A stretch of 64,000 nucleotides of DNA from Flavobacteriales bacterium (GCA_016788635.1 JAEUSU010000012.1:16558-80557); one strand, 5' to 3'; positions 17,730 through 27,412 are shown, counted from the stretch's first letter. Notes: generated by a model from the sequence alone, not told the origin. Made by a program: numbers and translations.

Positions 17730-19589
17730 ATGAACTTACGCAAGCTCCTTCTGCTTCCTTTGACGCTGCCCCTGTTGTGCACTGCACAACTGGCCCCCCA
17801 GGCCCCCGCCCCGCTCTTCGCCCACCTGGTGGAGGTGAACAAGGAGTGGCGCCATATGAACCCTGCTCCTGAGAGTGGCGAACGCATGACATACTTCACG
17901 AACGAAGCGGACCGCATCGCCACACACCTGCGCTTGGTGCGCACACATCTGCTGGCCCACACGCCGGAAGGCCTCAGCGCGACGCAAGCCGCTGCGCGCC
18001 ACCAGCTGCTGGACGACCTGGGGCGTTATGCGGAACGTGGCTTGTTCCCACAGAACCACGTGCTCCCCTACCGCAACCCCGTCTTCATCGATCCGCAGTA
18101 CACGGCCTGCGCAGTGGGGCAACTCATGATCGAAAGTGGCGACCGCGAACTGGCCGAATGCATCGCATCGGGCATCAACCTGGCCTATGTGTCGGAGATC
18201 CTCCGCGATGAACAGTACGCGGGATCGGTGGCGGACTGGGCCACGGCGCATGGCTTCACAGCGGATGAATTGGCCTGGATCCAGCCCGCCTATGCACCTC
18301 CCACCAACTTCTACGACCTGGGTGGCGGAACGGACACCACCGTGCACACCCTGGCGCGCTTGGCCGGTGGGCAGCTGGTGGTGGCAGGTGAGTTCACCAC
18401 CGCTGGCCCCTCGACCAGTGCGCAACACGTGGCCACATGGAACGGCACCAACTACAACGCATTGGGCGGCGGTGTGAACGGCGAGGTGCGCTGCGCGCTG
18501 GAGCACAACGGCCTGCTCTACCTCGGCGGGCAGTTCCAAAGCGGCAGCATGGACCTTGCCGTTTGGAACGCCAGCACCTGGACCTACCAGAACGTGTTCG
18601 CGGGCATGTCACCCATGACGCATGACCTGCAGGTGATCAATGGCCAGCTGCATGCGGCCGGCGAGAGCAGCGGCTTCTCCGGCACCTTCCACCAAGTGCG
18701 TGCGTGGGACGGCAGCTATTGGAACGACGTGGGCAATGCCATGAACGGCCCCATCCTGGCCATGGAGCGGCACAACGGCCTGCTGGTGATCGGCGGCGCC
18801 TTCACCGGCGGACACAGCTTCGGCACGCCGAACACGGACGTGCAACATGTGGCCGTACTGGACAGCACCGCCACCACCTGGGTACAGTACATGGATGGGC
18901 TGGACGCCACCGTGTATGACCTGATGAACATGAACGGCATGCTCTACGCCGGCGGATCTTTCTACAACAACATCGTGCCTGCGTTCGGACTGGCACGGCT
19001 GGATGCTACGACGAACACCTGGGAGCATTTGATGCCGAACCATCCCAGCTATTTGACACCCGGTGCAGGGCCCACGGAGGTCCGGTGCCTGGCGCACTAC
19101 AATGACGAGGTGTACTTCGGCGGCAACTTCTTCATGGACTGGATGATGGGGACATACGGCAGGCACGCCGCCAAATTCATGGGTACGGCGGACCAGGTGA
19201 CACCACTTGCCATACTGGATGCGCCTGTGAACGCCATGCTCATCTGGGATGACAAGCTCATCATCGGGGGTGAATTCAGCACCTCTGCCTTTCAACCCGC
19301 GAAGCATGTGGCCTACATGGACCTGGCCTCTGGCATGAACGAAGGCCCCGTGCGCACGGCCCTCACGCTTTGGCCCACACCGGCCACGGAAGTAGTGCAC
19401 GTGGACGCCACAGCTCTGCGTGGCGGCCGCATCCGCGTGGTGGACATGCAGGGACGTGTGGCCATCGCCGACGCTTTGGTGACGAACGATCGTGTGACGT
19501 TGGATGTGTCGGCGCTGGCTCCCGGCCTGTACCATGTGCAGGTGCAGGGTGAGGGGGTCGCGGCCACAGGGCGGTTCGTCAAGCCCTGA
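17730..19589 (+). CDS. Secreted beta-propeller-like T9SS sorting-domain protein
   Basis: 619 residues. Signal peptide 1-19 (MNLRKLLLLPLTLPLLCTAQ). After about 190 residues of unassigned N-terminal sequence, roughly seven repeats of about 50 residues follow, each with a GGxF strand (LVVAGEFTTAG, LYLGGQFQSG, LVIGGAFTGG, LYAGGSFYNN, VYFGGNFFMD, LIIGGEFSTS). This suggests a delta-60/kelch-like beta-propeller. The final 75 residues form a T9SS type A sorting domain (LWPTPATEVVHV, VDMQGRV, LAPGLYHVQV). Start 17730 begins the signal peptide. Export through T9SS is likely; ligand and role are unknown. Confidence 0.8.
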   Translation: MNLRKLLLLPLTLPLLCTAQLAPQAPAPLFAHLVEVNKEWRHMNPAPESGERMTYFTNEADRIATHLRLVRTHLLAHTPEGLSATQAAARHQLLDDLGRYAERGLFPQNHVLPYRNPVFIDPQYTACAVGQLMIESGDRELAECIASGINLAYVSEILRDEQYAGSVADWATAHGFTADELAWIQPAYAPPTNFYDLGGGTDTTVHTLARLAGGQLVVAGEFTTAGPSTSAQHVATWNGTNYNALGGGVNGEVRCALEHNGLLYLGGQFQSGSMDLAVWNASTWTYQNVFAGMSPMTHDLQVINGQLHAAGESSGFSGTFHQVRAWDGSYWNDVGNAMNGPILAMERHNGLLVIGGAFTGGHSFGTPNTDVQHVAVLDSTATTWVQYMDGLDATVYDLMNMNGMLYAGGSFYNNIVPAFGLARLDATTNTWEHLMPNHPSYLTPGAGPTEVRCLAHYNDEVYFGGNFFMDWMMGTYGRHAAKFMGTADQVTPLAILDAPVNAMLIWDDKLIIGGEFSTSAFQPAKHVAYMDLASGMNEGPVRTALTLWPTPATEVVHVDATALRGGRIRVVDMQGRVAIADALVTNDRVTLDVSALAPGLYHVQVQGEGVAATGRFVKP

Positions 19590-19609
19590 GCACTGGGTTC
19601 CCTGCTGAG

Positions 19610-19641
19610 GTCCCGGTCGGATGGATCCATCCGACCGGGAC
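19610..19641 (+). terminator. Intrinsic terminator with a 32-bp perfect palindrome
   Basis: A perfect inverted repeat with 16-base arms beginning GTCCCGGTCGG, followed by TTTCCGTT, lies 21 bases after the T9SS gene stop. It is very stable and separates that gene from the lycopene-cyclase-like gene. Confidence 0.7.
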
Positions 19642-19703
19642 TTTCCGTTCCCGGCGAACCAATATGCCGGTTCGTTCCTTTACACAGGATCCGCACACGA
19701 TCA

Positions 19704-20417
19704 ATGGAGCGCTACTATTACCTGGGCCTCGACCTCTTCAGCCTGGCCTTTCCGCTGCTCCGCAGCTTCGATCCACGCATCTCCTTCTGGAAGAAGTGGC
19801 CCGGACTGTTCACGGGCATTCTGGTGATGTCCATGTTGTTCATCCCTTGGGATGTGTGGTTCACGGCACAGGGTGTATGGGGTTTCAACCCGCGCTACCT
19901 CGTGGGCATCGGTTTCTTCGGCCTGCCGATCGAGGAGTGGCTTTTCTTCCTGCTGATACCCTATGCGTGCCTCTTCCTCTATGAAGTGATGCGCTACTTC
20001 GTGAAGCGCGACGTGCTGGGCGGTGTGGCACGGCCTTTCAGCATGGGGCTCATCGCCGTGCTGCTGACCGTGGGGCTGATCCACCTCGACCGGCTCTACA
20101 CCTCCGTCACCTTTCTGCTCACCGCCGCCTTCCTTCTCTGGCATGTGTGGAAGCGCACGCCCTGGCTCGGCCGCTTCTATGTGGGCTATGCGGTCAGCCT
20201 CATCCCTTTCTTCCTGGTCAACGGCATCCTCACCGGCTGGCTGCTGCCCGAGCCGATCGTGTGGTACAACAACGCGGAGAACCTCGGCATACGGCTGAAC
20301 ACCGTTCCACTGGATGACAGCATGTACCTGCTGCTCATGCTGCTGATCGTGACGACTTTCTACGAGCGGCCATTGAAGCGCATGCACGGCGATCTTCCCG
20401 CAGCAGGTCAACCCTGA
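19704..20417 (+). CDS. Lycopene cyclase domain protein (fused CrtYc/CrtYd type)
   Basis: 237 residues with about six to seven membrane helices. The conserved acidic motifs GLPIEEWLFFLLIPY (around residue 73) and VPLDDSMYLLLMLL (around residue 203) mark the two halves of the heterodimer-type lycopene beta-cyclase fused in one chain, as seen in Bacteroidota. It would cyclise the ends of lycopene in the inner membrane. No other carotenoid gene (crtB, crtI, crtZ) is in the window. Its stop overlaps the end of the convergent pnuC-like gene by 10 bases. Confidence 0.85.
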   Translation: MERYYYLGLDLFSLAFPLLRSFDPRISFWKKWPGLFTGILVMSMLFIPWDVWFTAQGVWGFNPRYLVGIGFFGLPIEEWLFFLLIPYACLFLYEVMRYFVKRDVLGGVARPFSMGLIAVLLTVGLIHLDRLYTSVTFLLTAAFLLWHVWKRTPWLGRFYVGYAVSLIPFFLVNGILTGWLLPEPIVWYNNAENLGIRLNTVPLDDSMYLLLMLLIVTTFYERPLKRMHGDLPAAGQP

Positions 20418-20974
20418 GCCGCCTTCCACTCGCGGTGCCAGCGCACCAGCGCGGAAGCAGAGAGCACCACATAGACCGCATAGAGGCCCACGTACCACCA
20501 CATGCCCAGCAGCACGTAGAGCAGGATGGCCACCAGATCGGCCAGGATCCAATAGGCCCAATTCTCCAAGATCTTCCGCGCCAGCATCCAGGTGGCGAGC
20601 AGGCTGAAGGAGGTGGCGAAACCATCCAGAGTGGTGTGTTGTGCATCGGGCAATTTCAACAGCGCCCACGCCAGCAAACCGGTGAGCAGCGTACCACCGA
20701 GCAGCAAGGCGGTATGAAAGGGCCATGGCCTGCGCGTGATCGGTAGTTGCACGCCACCGTTGCGACCCCAGGACCACCAACCGTAAACGCCCATACCCAC
20801 ATAGAATGCGTTGAGGGCCACCTGCGCAAACACCTGCTGATGAAGGAACAGCGCCACGCCAAGTGCCGATGCCACGATGCCAAAAAGCCAGCCCACGCGC
20901 CGCTCATAGAGCATGAGCACCGTATAGGTGAGGTTGCCCAACGCAGCGACCGCCTCAATGCCCTGCCACATCAT
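20408..20974 (-). CDS. pnuC: PnuC-family vitamin transporter
   Basis: 188 residues with about seven membrane helices, the size of PnuC. Family features include VGWLFGIVASALGVALF, the YGWWSWGRN motif after helix 3, and ENWAYWILADLVAILLYVLLG near the end. PnuC carries nicotinamide riboside by facilitated diffusion, trapped by a kinase. Relatives PnuT (thiamin) and PnuX/RibM (riboflavin) share the fold. It lies 39 bases after the LRR gene, which overlaps ribF, so all three are probably one operon. Neighbours support all three substrates (NadR-like kinase, TPP-controlled receptor, RibF), so specificity is open. Confidence 0.88.
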   Translation of the reverse strand: MMWQGIEAVAALGNLTYTVLMLYERRVGWLFGIVASALGVALFLHQQVFAQVALNAFYVGMGVYGWWSWGRNGGVQLPITRRPWPFHTALLLGGTLLTGLLAWALLKLPDAQHTTLDGFATSFSLLATWMLARKILENWAYWILADLVAILLYVLLGMWWYVGLYAVYVVLSASALVRWHREWKAAQG

Positions 20975-21013
20975 GCGCTCACCCTCGGTTGGCGGACGGC
21001 CTTGGAGAAACCC

Positions 21014-21616
21014 TCACTGGATGCCGCAATTACAGGGCGCACTGAAGTAGATCTTGGCGCGCGGCACCAATCCCTGGATGCGGTCCATCTCATGCTGCTC
21101 ATACTGGATGGCGCGCAGGTCCATGAAGCGAAGCGCCTCCAACTTCGACATGCTCTCTGGGAACTCGCCGAGGTCATTGCTCCACAGGTCCAGTGCGAAC
21201 AGTTCGGTGAGGTCGCCGATGCAAGCGGGCAGCACGCTGAGCCGGTTGCGGCTCATGTCCAGGCGTTTCAGGTGTTTCAAGCTACAGACCACCTCGGGGA
21301 ACACGGAAAAACGGTTGCGCGGGGCCTTCAGCACCTGCAAGTGCGGCAACTCGGCCAGCCAGGCGGGCAGTTCCTTCAGCCGGTTGCTGCCCAGCTCCAG
21401 AACGTTCAGATTCGGCAGGTCGCGCACCTGTGGAGGTAGTTCCCGCAATTTCTTCCCGGAGAGGTCAAGCTTGTACACGTTGGCCGGGTCCTTCATGGCG
21501 CGCTCCATTGAGCGAACGGTGCGCACCGTGTCCAACGCGGCCTGAGGCAGCAACTGGGCGCTTACTTGCGCAGTGCACAGCAGTGCGAGGATGGAGAACA
21601 GATGGGATCGGCTCAT
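21014..21616 (-). CDS. Exported leucine-rich repeat protein
   Basis: 200 residues. Signal peptide 1-20 (ending in VSAQ), then about six short leucine-rich repeats of 22-24 residues (LPNLNVLELGSNRLKELP, LKHLKRLDMSRNRLSVLP, LTELFALDLWSNDLGEFP). The C-terminus holds APCNCGIQ. LRR solenoids bind proteins; the partner is unknown. The start codon overlaps the ribF stop by 4 bases (ATGA), so it is translated from the ribF message. Signal peptides of this kind direct Bacteroidota proteins to the periplasm or outer membrane. Confidence 0.8.
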   Translation of the reverse strand: MSRSHLFSILALLCTAQVSAQLLPQAALDTVRTVRSMERAMKDPANVYKLDLSGKKLRELPPQVRDLPNLNVLELGSNRLKELPAWLAELPHLQVLKAPRNRFSVFPEVVCSLKHLKRLDMSRNRLSVLPACIGDLTELFALDLWSNDLGEFPESMSKLEALRFMDLRAIQYEQHEMDRIQGLVPRAKIYFSAPCNCGIQ

Positions 21617-22545
21617 GCCAGCAGTTCCATGGCCTGACGCCGGTCACGCGCCAGTTGTTGCTTCAGGGCCTCCACATCATCAAAACGCTGCTCCGCACGC
21701 AGCCGGTGCAGCACCTCCACGGTGACGAGCTCACCGTAGACATCCCGATCAAAGTCGAATAGATTCACCTCGATGGTGCCCTCACCATCATTGCCGCTCA
21801 CCGTGGGCCGTGTGCCGATGTTCATCATTCCCTGGTGGCCACCATCCCGCAATACCGCACGCACTGCGTACACGCCATCGCCAGGCACCAGCTTCAACGG
21901 GTCCACCAGGCGGATATTGGCCGTGGGGAAGCCCAGGCCATGCCCCCGGCCATCGCCTTTCACCACCACACCGGTAAGTTGGTAGGGATATCCCAGCAGG
22001 CTGTTGGCCAATTGTACATCCCCTTCGGAAAGCGCGTGGCGGATCTTCGTGCTGCTCACCTTCACGTGTTCGATCTCCTCAGCGGGGATCTCCTCCACGG
22101 TGAAGTCATAGGCTTCGCCCAGCTGGCGCAAAAGGTGGATGTCCCCTTCGCGGTTGCGACCGAAGCGATGATCGTAGCCGATCACCACGGCATGCACGTT
22201 CAGGGCGCCCACCAGCACATCCCGCACGTACTCCAGCGCCTTCATGCGGCTGAAGGTGCGGCTGAAGGGGATCACCAGCAGGTGGTCGATGCCGGCGGCT
22301 TCCAACAGGCCGATCTTCTCCTTCTGCGTGCTCAGCAGCTTCAGGTCATTATCCTGCGGGAAAAGCACCATGCGCGGGTGCGGGTGGAAGGTGAAGAGCA
22401 CGCTCTCGCCCCCTGTGCGGCGGGCCACCTCGTTGAGGCGGTCCAGGATCACCCGGTGCCCGCGATGCACCCCATCGAAGGTGCCTGTGGTGAGCACGGC
22501 CTTTTTCACTTCCTTGAACGAGGCGAGGTCGGTGTGGACTTTCAT
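21613..22545 (-). CDS. ribF: Bifunctional riboflavin kinase / FAD synthetase
   Basis: 310 residues. The N-terminal FAD synthetase (adenylyltransferase) domain has GTFDGVHRGH at about residues 21-30, HPRMVLFPQ and the IGYDHRFGRNREGD loop. The C-terminal riboflavin kinase domain has GVVVKGDGRGHGLGFPTANI with the PTAN metal/ATP motif. It converts riboflavin to FMN and FAD in the cytosol. Start 22545 was chosen because CATCTTTG, a -7-like element at 22570-22563, lies between it and the alternative ATG at 22575. It is the first gene of the probable ribF-LRR-pnuC operon. Confidence 0.96.
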   Translation of the reverse strand: MKVHTDLASFKEVKKAVLTTGTFDGVHRGHRVILDRLNEVARRTGGESVLFTFHPHPRMVLFPQDNDLKLLSTQKEKIGLLEAAGIDHLLVIPFSRTFSRMKALEYVRDVLVGALNVHAVVIGYDHRFGRNREGDIHLLRQLGEAYDFTVEEIPAEEIEHVKVSSTKIRHALSEGDVQLANSLLGYPYQLTGVVVKGDGRGHGLGFPTANIRLVDPLKLVPGDGVYAVRAVLRDGGHQGMMNIGTRPTVSGNDGEGTIEVNLFDFDRDVYGELVTVEVLHRLRAEQRFDDVEALKQQLARDRRQAMELLA

Positions 22546-22562
22546 GGCACCGGTGGCGGCAC

Positions 22563-22570
22563 CAAAGATG
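22563..22570 (-). promoter_or_regulatory. -7 element of the ribF operon
   Basis: CATCTTTG on the minus strand, one mismatch to TAnnTTTG, 17 bases upstream of the ribF ATG. It excludes the longer ribF start. Confidence 0.4.
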
Positions 22571-22649
22571 CGCACGGGAACAGGATGGTCGGAGCGACCG
22601 ACGCAGGTGTGGTGATGGATCGATCCCGTACCGCCATCTTCGCAACGCC

Positions 22650-23420
22650 ATGCGCCTCACCTTCCTCGGCACCGGCACCAGCAGTGGGGTGCCCATGATC
22701 GGCTGCACCTGCGCGGTGTGCACCAGCAGTGATCCGCGTGACCGCCGCTTGCGGTCGGCAGTGCTCCTGGAGGTGCATGGGCGGACACTCCTGGTCGATG
22801 CCGGACCGGACCTGCGCCAGCAGCTGCTGCGCGAGCAGGTTCGCACGTTGGACGCGGTGCTGCTCACCCACGAGCACATGGACCACATCGCCGGCATCGA
22901 TGAACTGCGCTCGTTCAACTTCCTGTTGAAGCGGCCCATGGATATCCACGGCAGTGCCCGCACCCTGGAGGCGGTCCGTCATGTGTTCCACTACGCCTTC
23001 GCCAAACCCGGCGAGCGCTACCCCGGTGTCCCCGAACTGGAGCTGCATGCCATTCCGGATGCCCCCTTTCACGTGTTGGGCCTGGAGATCATCCCGGTGC
23101 ATGTGACCCACCACATGATGCCCGTGCTGGGTTTCCGCGTCGGTGGGCTCGCCTATCTGACCGATGTGAAGTCGATCGCTCCCGAAGAGAAGGCGAAGCT
23201 CCTCGGCCTGGACGTGCTCGTGCTGAGCGCGCTTCGCCAAAAGCCGCACATCTCCCACCTCACCCTCAGCGAGGCCTTATCCTTGGTGGAGGAGCTGCGG
23301 CCCAAGCGGGCTTTCTTCACCCATATCAGCCACCAGATGGGGCGGCATGACGAGGTAAACACCACCCTTCCGCCGCATGTGGCCATGGCCTATGATGGGT
23401 TGAAAGTGGAATTGGCCTGA
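22650..23420 (+). CDS. MBL-fold metallo-hydrolase (PhnP-like)
   Basis: 256 residues. The metallo-beta-lactamase motif THEHMDH at about residues 73-79 supplies metal ligands; further ligands are H in VHVTHH and D in YLTDVK, with HISHQMG near the end. The N-terminal GTGTSSGVPMIGCTCAVC matches the PhnP-type metal-dependent phosphodiesterases, which carry an extra Cys-rich zinc site. Likely substrates are cyclic phosphate esters, but the exact reaction is not shown. CATCTTCG 11 bases upstream may be its -7 element. It is divergent from ribF with a 104-base gap. Confidence 0.88.
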   Translation: MRLTFLGTGTSSGVPMIGCTCAVCTSSDPRDRRLRSAVLLEVHGRTLLVDAGPDLRQQLLREQVRTLDAVLLTHEHMDHIAGIDELRSFNFLLKRPMDIHGSARTLEAVRHVFHYAFAKPGERYPGVPELELHAIPDAPFHVLGLEIIPVHVTHHMMPVLGFRVGGLAYLTDVKSIAPEEKAKLLGLDVLVLSALRQKPHISHLTLSEALSLVEELRPKRAFFTHISHQMGRHDEVNTTLPPHVAMAYDGLKVELA

Positions 23421-23527
23421 CGCCTTTGGGAGGGCGATCTTCAGCCAAGTCTGGCGCCTTTTTGGAAGGACAGGATGGGAAATCACCTCGCCGATGCCGA
23501 ACTTGGTGCTCCCAACCCCGATCGTTC

Positions 23528-26467
23528 ATGTTCCTCCGCCCCTTGTTCCTTCTGCTGCTCGCACTGTTGTGCACACCGTTCCTCTTCGGTCAACATGCGA
23601 ACAGACCGGGCACCAACATCCGCTTCGTGACAGACGCCCAACGGCTGCCGGACGAGACCGTGCAACGAGAGCTACGGCACACTGCGGCATGGCAGCAGTT
23701 CGTGGCCGCACATGGCACCTGGTACGTGGAATTCAACGAAGCCACAGGGCTGCCGCACCGGGCCTATGGCAAGCCGATCACTACCGCAGGGGCGAACGCG
23801 GCGCAACGCGCCATGAACTTCCTCTCCGGCCAATTGAGCGGCTTGGCCTTACCGCTGGAGGAACTTGAACTACAGGCTGTGGCGCCCGCCACCAAGCACA
23901 CCTACGTGCACTTCAAGCAACGGCACCAAGGGCTGGATGTGGTCTTCAGCCATGTGATGGTGAAGCTCGACCAGCAACACCGTGTGATCGCCTTCGGGTT
24001 GGAATTGCTGAAGGACGCCACCGTCGACCTCTCACCCACCCTTGCCCCCGCACAGGCTGGTGACATTGCCGGGAGTGGGCTCTCCTCGATACTGAGCGTT
24101 GAGGTGGAGAACGACCTTTCGATCCTGCCCATCCCGGACGGACGCCGGGTGGACGCGCGCCTGGTATACCGGGTGATGGTGCATACCCAGGATGGTGCAA
24201 GGCCCGGGCACCACCTCTGCCTGGTGGACGCGCACACCGGCCGCATATGGTACCGCCAGGACCGTGTGGTGGAGGAGAATCCACCGCCGGCTGGTGCCGA
24301 AGCGGAGATCACAGGAACAGTGTATGAACAGCATCCCTTCATCCCCGCCGTGGTCGGCCCAATGGCGAACCTGAAGGTGACCGTGGGCGCCACTTCCTTG
24401 TTCGCTGACGGTGCAGGATACTACGACAGCGGCATCACCGGACCGGTCAGCGCCACGTTCGAGCTGGAAGGGCGCTGGAGCCGTGTGCGTACCGGCGGCG
24501 TGACCCCCACCTTCACCACCACGCTCAACGATGGGGCCAACGCTGTGAGCTTCGACCCGCACGCCAATATCCGCGAGCGCAGCGCCTACTTCCATGTGAA
24601 CGTGATCCACGACCACCACAAGGTCTTCCTGCCCAGTTTCACCGGCATGGACATCGTGCTACCCACGAACGTGGACGTTTCCGGCAGCTGCAACGCGTTC
24701 TACGATGGTGCCTCGATCAACTTCTATGCGCAGGGCGGCGACTGCCAGAGCTATGCGCAGGTGGGTGATGTGGTGTACCACGAATACGGTCATGGCATCA
24801 ACGACAAGTTCTACCAGAACCTCGGTTCGGCCTTCACCAATGGGGCCATGAACGAGGGGTACGCCGATGTATGGGCCATAAGCATCAATGAGGACCCGCT
24901 GATGGCCGAGGGAAGCTCATTGAGCAACCCGGACAATACCATACGCCGTTACGACCAGGACCCGAAGATCTACCCCATCCACCTGGTGGGCCAGGTGCAT
25001 GCGGATGGTGAGATCATCGCAGGGGCATGGTGGGACACTCACCTATTGCTGGGCGGCAATATGACGAACACCATGACGCTCTTCGCCGAGGCCTATCCCG
25101 GCTTGCAGGCGAACACATTCGATGGCAACGAAGGTGTCGCCTACCGCGATGTGCTGCTGGACGTTCTACAGGCGGATGACAATGATGGCGACATCACGAA
25201 TGGCACACCGAACGGGAACGCCATCGTGCAGGGCTTCGCCATCCACGGCATCACGTTGATCAGCAATGCCGAGCTGATCCATACGCCCATCGCATCCACG
25301 CCGGCGGCGGCAGGCATCACCATCAACGCCACGTTGAACCTGACGCTCCCCTTCATGGTGTATGTGGATGCCGTGGTGCTGAAGTACCGCGTGAACAATG
25401 GTGCCACATGGGACCAGGTGGCCATGACCAACACCACGGGCAACATCTACCAGGGTGTGATCCCCGCTCAACCTGCGGGCACCGTGGTGGCCTATTACCT
25501 CGGTGTGATGGACCTGTACGGCAACATCAACGGCGTGGTGCCCAGCGGTGCGGCGCTGCCCGACCCGAACATCCCCTACTTCATCCTGGTGGGCATGGCA
25601 CTGGACCGCATGGAGGATTGCGACAACGTGAACAACCTGGGCAACTGGCAGACGGGCATACCCGGCGACAATGCCACAACGGGGATCTGGTCCCTGGAGA
25701 TCCCGGTCGCCTCCTTCTCCAGTGATGGCTCCATAGTGCAGACCGGCGCTCCCTTCACACCGGGTGGCGAACTGTGCTTCATCACGGGCAACGCGAACTC
25801 CGGCGACGGGCCGGGTGTGAATGATGTGGATGGAGGGCACACCACCCTGCTCGGTGGCCCCATCGACATGAGCAGCCTGGTGAACCCGACCATCGTCTAC
25901 CACCGCTGGTACACCAACAATCCCCCCACTGGTGCCAACCCGAACGCCGATTGGTGGCAGGTGAGCATAAGCAACAACGGCAGCAGTTGGGTGCCCGTGG
26001 AGAACACAAAGACCAGCGATCGCAGCTGGCGGCGCTTCGCCTTCCGCGTGGAGGACCATGTGACACCGAACAACACCGTGTGGATCAAGTTCGTGGCCTC
26101 GGACAGCATCCGCCCCGGACAGAACTTGAACGGTGGCAGCCTGGTGGAGGCGGCCATCGACGACATCGAGCTTTACGCCAATGCAGGCAACATCGGCATG
26201 ATGGAACATGCGGATTGGGCCGCCACCCTGCAGCCTGTGCCCACGAGCGCGCTGCTCGAGCTGGTGGCCCTGCCACCGGGATCAGGTCCGGTCACATTGC
26301 GCATCAGCGACGCCACTGGGCGTACGCTTCAAGAGCGTGTGGTGGCGATGGGTGGTGGCATGCTGCGTGAACAGCTCGATGTGTCCGCGCTGCCACCCGG
26401 CACCTACATGCTCCATGTGATGCAGGGCGGCGCGCGCCTTGATCGGCGCTTCGTGGTGATGCGTTGA
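23528..26467 (+). CDS. Secreted zinc metallopeptidase (fungalysin/M36-like) with T9SS sorting domain
   Basis: 979 residues. Signal peptide 1-19, an inhibitory FTP-like propeptide (about 50-260), then a gluzincin catalytic domain. The zinc site is HEYGH (about residues 418-422) with the third ligand Glu in NEGYADVWAI about 25 residues later. Downstream are beta-sandwich regions and a concanavalin-like segment (about 700-880). The end is a T9SS type A sorting domain (LQPVPTSALLELV, ISDATGRTL, LPPGTYMLHV). It should be secreted as a zymogen and degrade extracellular protein. Start 23528 begins the signal peptide. Confidence 0.9.
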   Translation: MFLRPLFLLLLALLCTPFLFGQHANRPGTNIRFVTDAQRLPDETVQRELRHTAAWQQFVAAHGTWYVEFNEATGLPHRAYGKPITTAGANAAQRAMNFLSGQLSGLALPLEELELQAVAPATKHTYVHFKQRHQGLDVVFSHVMVKLDQQHRVIAFGLELLKDATVDLSPTLAPAQAGDIAGSGLSSILSVEVENDLSILPIPDGRRVDARLVYRVMVHTQDGARPGHHLCLVDAHTGRIWYRQDRVVEENPPPAGAEAEITGTVYEQHPFIPAVVGPMANLKVTVGATSLFADGAGYYDSGITGPVSATFELEGRWSRVRTGGVTPTFTTTLNDGANAVSFDPHANIRERSAYFHVNVIHDHHKVFLPSFTGMDIVLPTNVDVSGSCNAFYDGASINFYAQGGDCQSYAQVGDVVYHEYGHGINDKFYQNLGSAFTNGAMNEGYADVWAISINEDPLMAEGSSLSNPDNTIRRYDQDPKIYPIHLVGQVHADGEIIAGAWWDTHLLLGGNMTNTMTLFAEAYPGLQANTFDGNEGVAYRDVLLDVLQADDNDGDITNGTPNGNAIVQGFAIHGITLISNAELIHTPIASTPAAAGITINATLNLTLPFMVYVDAVVLKYRVNNGATWDQVAMTNTTGNIYQGVIPAQPAGTVVAYYLGVMDLYGNINGVVPSGAALPDPNIPYFILVGMALDRMEDCDNVNNLGNWQTGIPGDNATTGIWSLEIPVASFSSDGSIVQTGAPFTPGGELCFITGNANSGDGPGVNDVDGGHTTLLGGPIDMSSLVNPTIVYHRWYTNNPPTGANPNADWWQVSISNNGSSWVPVENTKTSDRSWRRFAFRVEDHVTPNNTVWIKFVASDSIRPGQNLNGGSLVEAAIDDIELYANAGNIGMMEHADWAATLQPVPTSALLELVALPPGSGPVTLRISDATGRTLQERVVAMGGGMLREQLDVSALPPGTYMLHVMQGGARLDRRFVVMR

Positions 26468-26476
26468 GGAGGATGG

Positions 26477-27412
26477 TCACAGGCGCATAACGCGGCCACA
26501 TGTGCGCTGCGTTGGGCCGGTGAGCACCACGACATAGAGCCCGGGCATTTGCCAGGGCAGGTGAAGTGTTGAGCGGGTGGACTGCATGTGGCCATCATGC
26601 ACCATGCGGCCCTGCACGTCGGTAACGATCACATGGCTCCAATCCCCGGGCGGCAATACGAGCGCACCGGCCTGGTCCACGTGCATGTCCACGGGCCTCT
26701 CCGATCCCACGCTCACATTGCCGAGCACCAGCCCGATCACATCCATCTCGGTCAGGCCATGGTCGTATATGCGCACATCATCCAACGCCCCCATGAACCA
26801 GGCTGCACCATCAGCACGCGCACCCATGCAGGCCGGTGCGGATGGCGCATAAGGAACGGTGCCCGATGCGCTGGTGAAGGCCATGAGCGCACCGTTCAGG
26901 TATATCCGCATCTCGCTTCCATTGTACGTGCCGCATACGTGGTACCACGAACCGGAGAACAAGCTGCTGCCCGGTGTGGTGAGCTCGGTGAGGTTGCCAC
27001 CGGCACGCACCCGGAACCGGATCGCGGTGGAATTCACCTGGCTCAGGGACCAGATGATGCCTGAAGTGCCCGGACCATCGCTCTTCGCAAGGAGCACCTG
27101 TTCGCTTCCGGCCATCAATCCAGCCTTCATCCACAAGCTCAATGAGATCCCACCTGGTCCGGTGGTCAGATCGCACGGCCCCGCTACCACACGACCATCC
27201 GCGCCGTTGAACTGCACCGCTCCGCCGAAACGGCCCGCGCTGTTCCACGCGGCCCCACCCTGCAGGGTGCCGTGCTCACCACCCGAGATGTCCGCAGCAA
27301 GGGTGTCTGTCGTTTCATCCAACGGCCAATGATGCACCGGTTGGGGCATGCTTTGCGCCAGCGCATGGAAAGTGCGCAGCGTACTGAGCAGGATGAACAA
27401 GGAATGGCGCAT
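26477..27412 (-). CDS. LamG-domain secreted protein with probable T9SS sorting domain
   Basis: 311 residues. Signal peptide 1-19 (ending in HALAQ). Residues about 25-215 form a LamG/concanavalin A-like beta-sandwich (HWPLDETTDTLAADISGGEHG, AVQFNGADGRV, SLWMKAG, WYHVCGTYNGSEMRIYLNG, ALDDVRIYDHGL), a fold that usually binds carbohydrate or calcium. The last 70 residues resemble a type A sorting domain (VIVTDVQGRMVHDG, MPGLYVVVLTG, ending GRVMRL). It is convergent with the metallopeptidase gene, 9 bases apart. The ligand is unknown. Confidence 0.85.
   Translation of the reverse strand: MRHSLFILLSTLRTFHALAQSMPQPVHHWPLDETTDTLAADISGGEHGTLQGGAAWNSAGRFGGAVQFNGADGRVVAGPCDLTTGPGGISLSLWMKAGLMAGSEQVLLAKSDGPGTSGIIWSLSQVNSTAIRFRVRAGGNLTELTTPGSSLFSGSWYHVCGTYNGSEMRIYLNGALMAFTSASGTVPYAPSAPACMGARADGAAWFMGALDDVRIYDHGLTEMDVIGLVLGNVSVGSERPVDMHVDQAGALVLPPGDWSHVIVTDVQGRMVHDGHMQSTRSTLHLPWQMPGLYVVVLTGPTQRTCGRVMRL

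Noticed and set aside
17645..17962. N-terminal extension of the NadR-like kinase
   Set aside because: The extension is antisense to the signal-peptide region of the neighbouring gene; the conserved protein starts at 17644.
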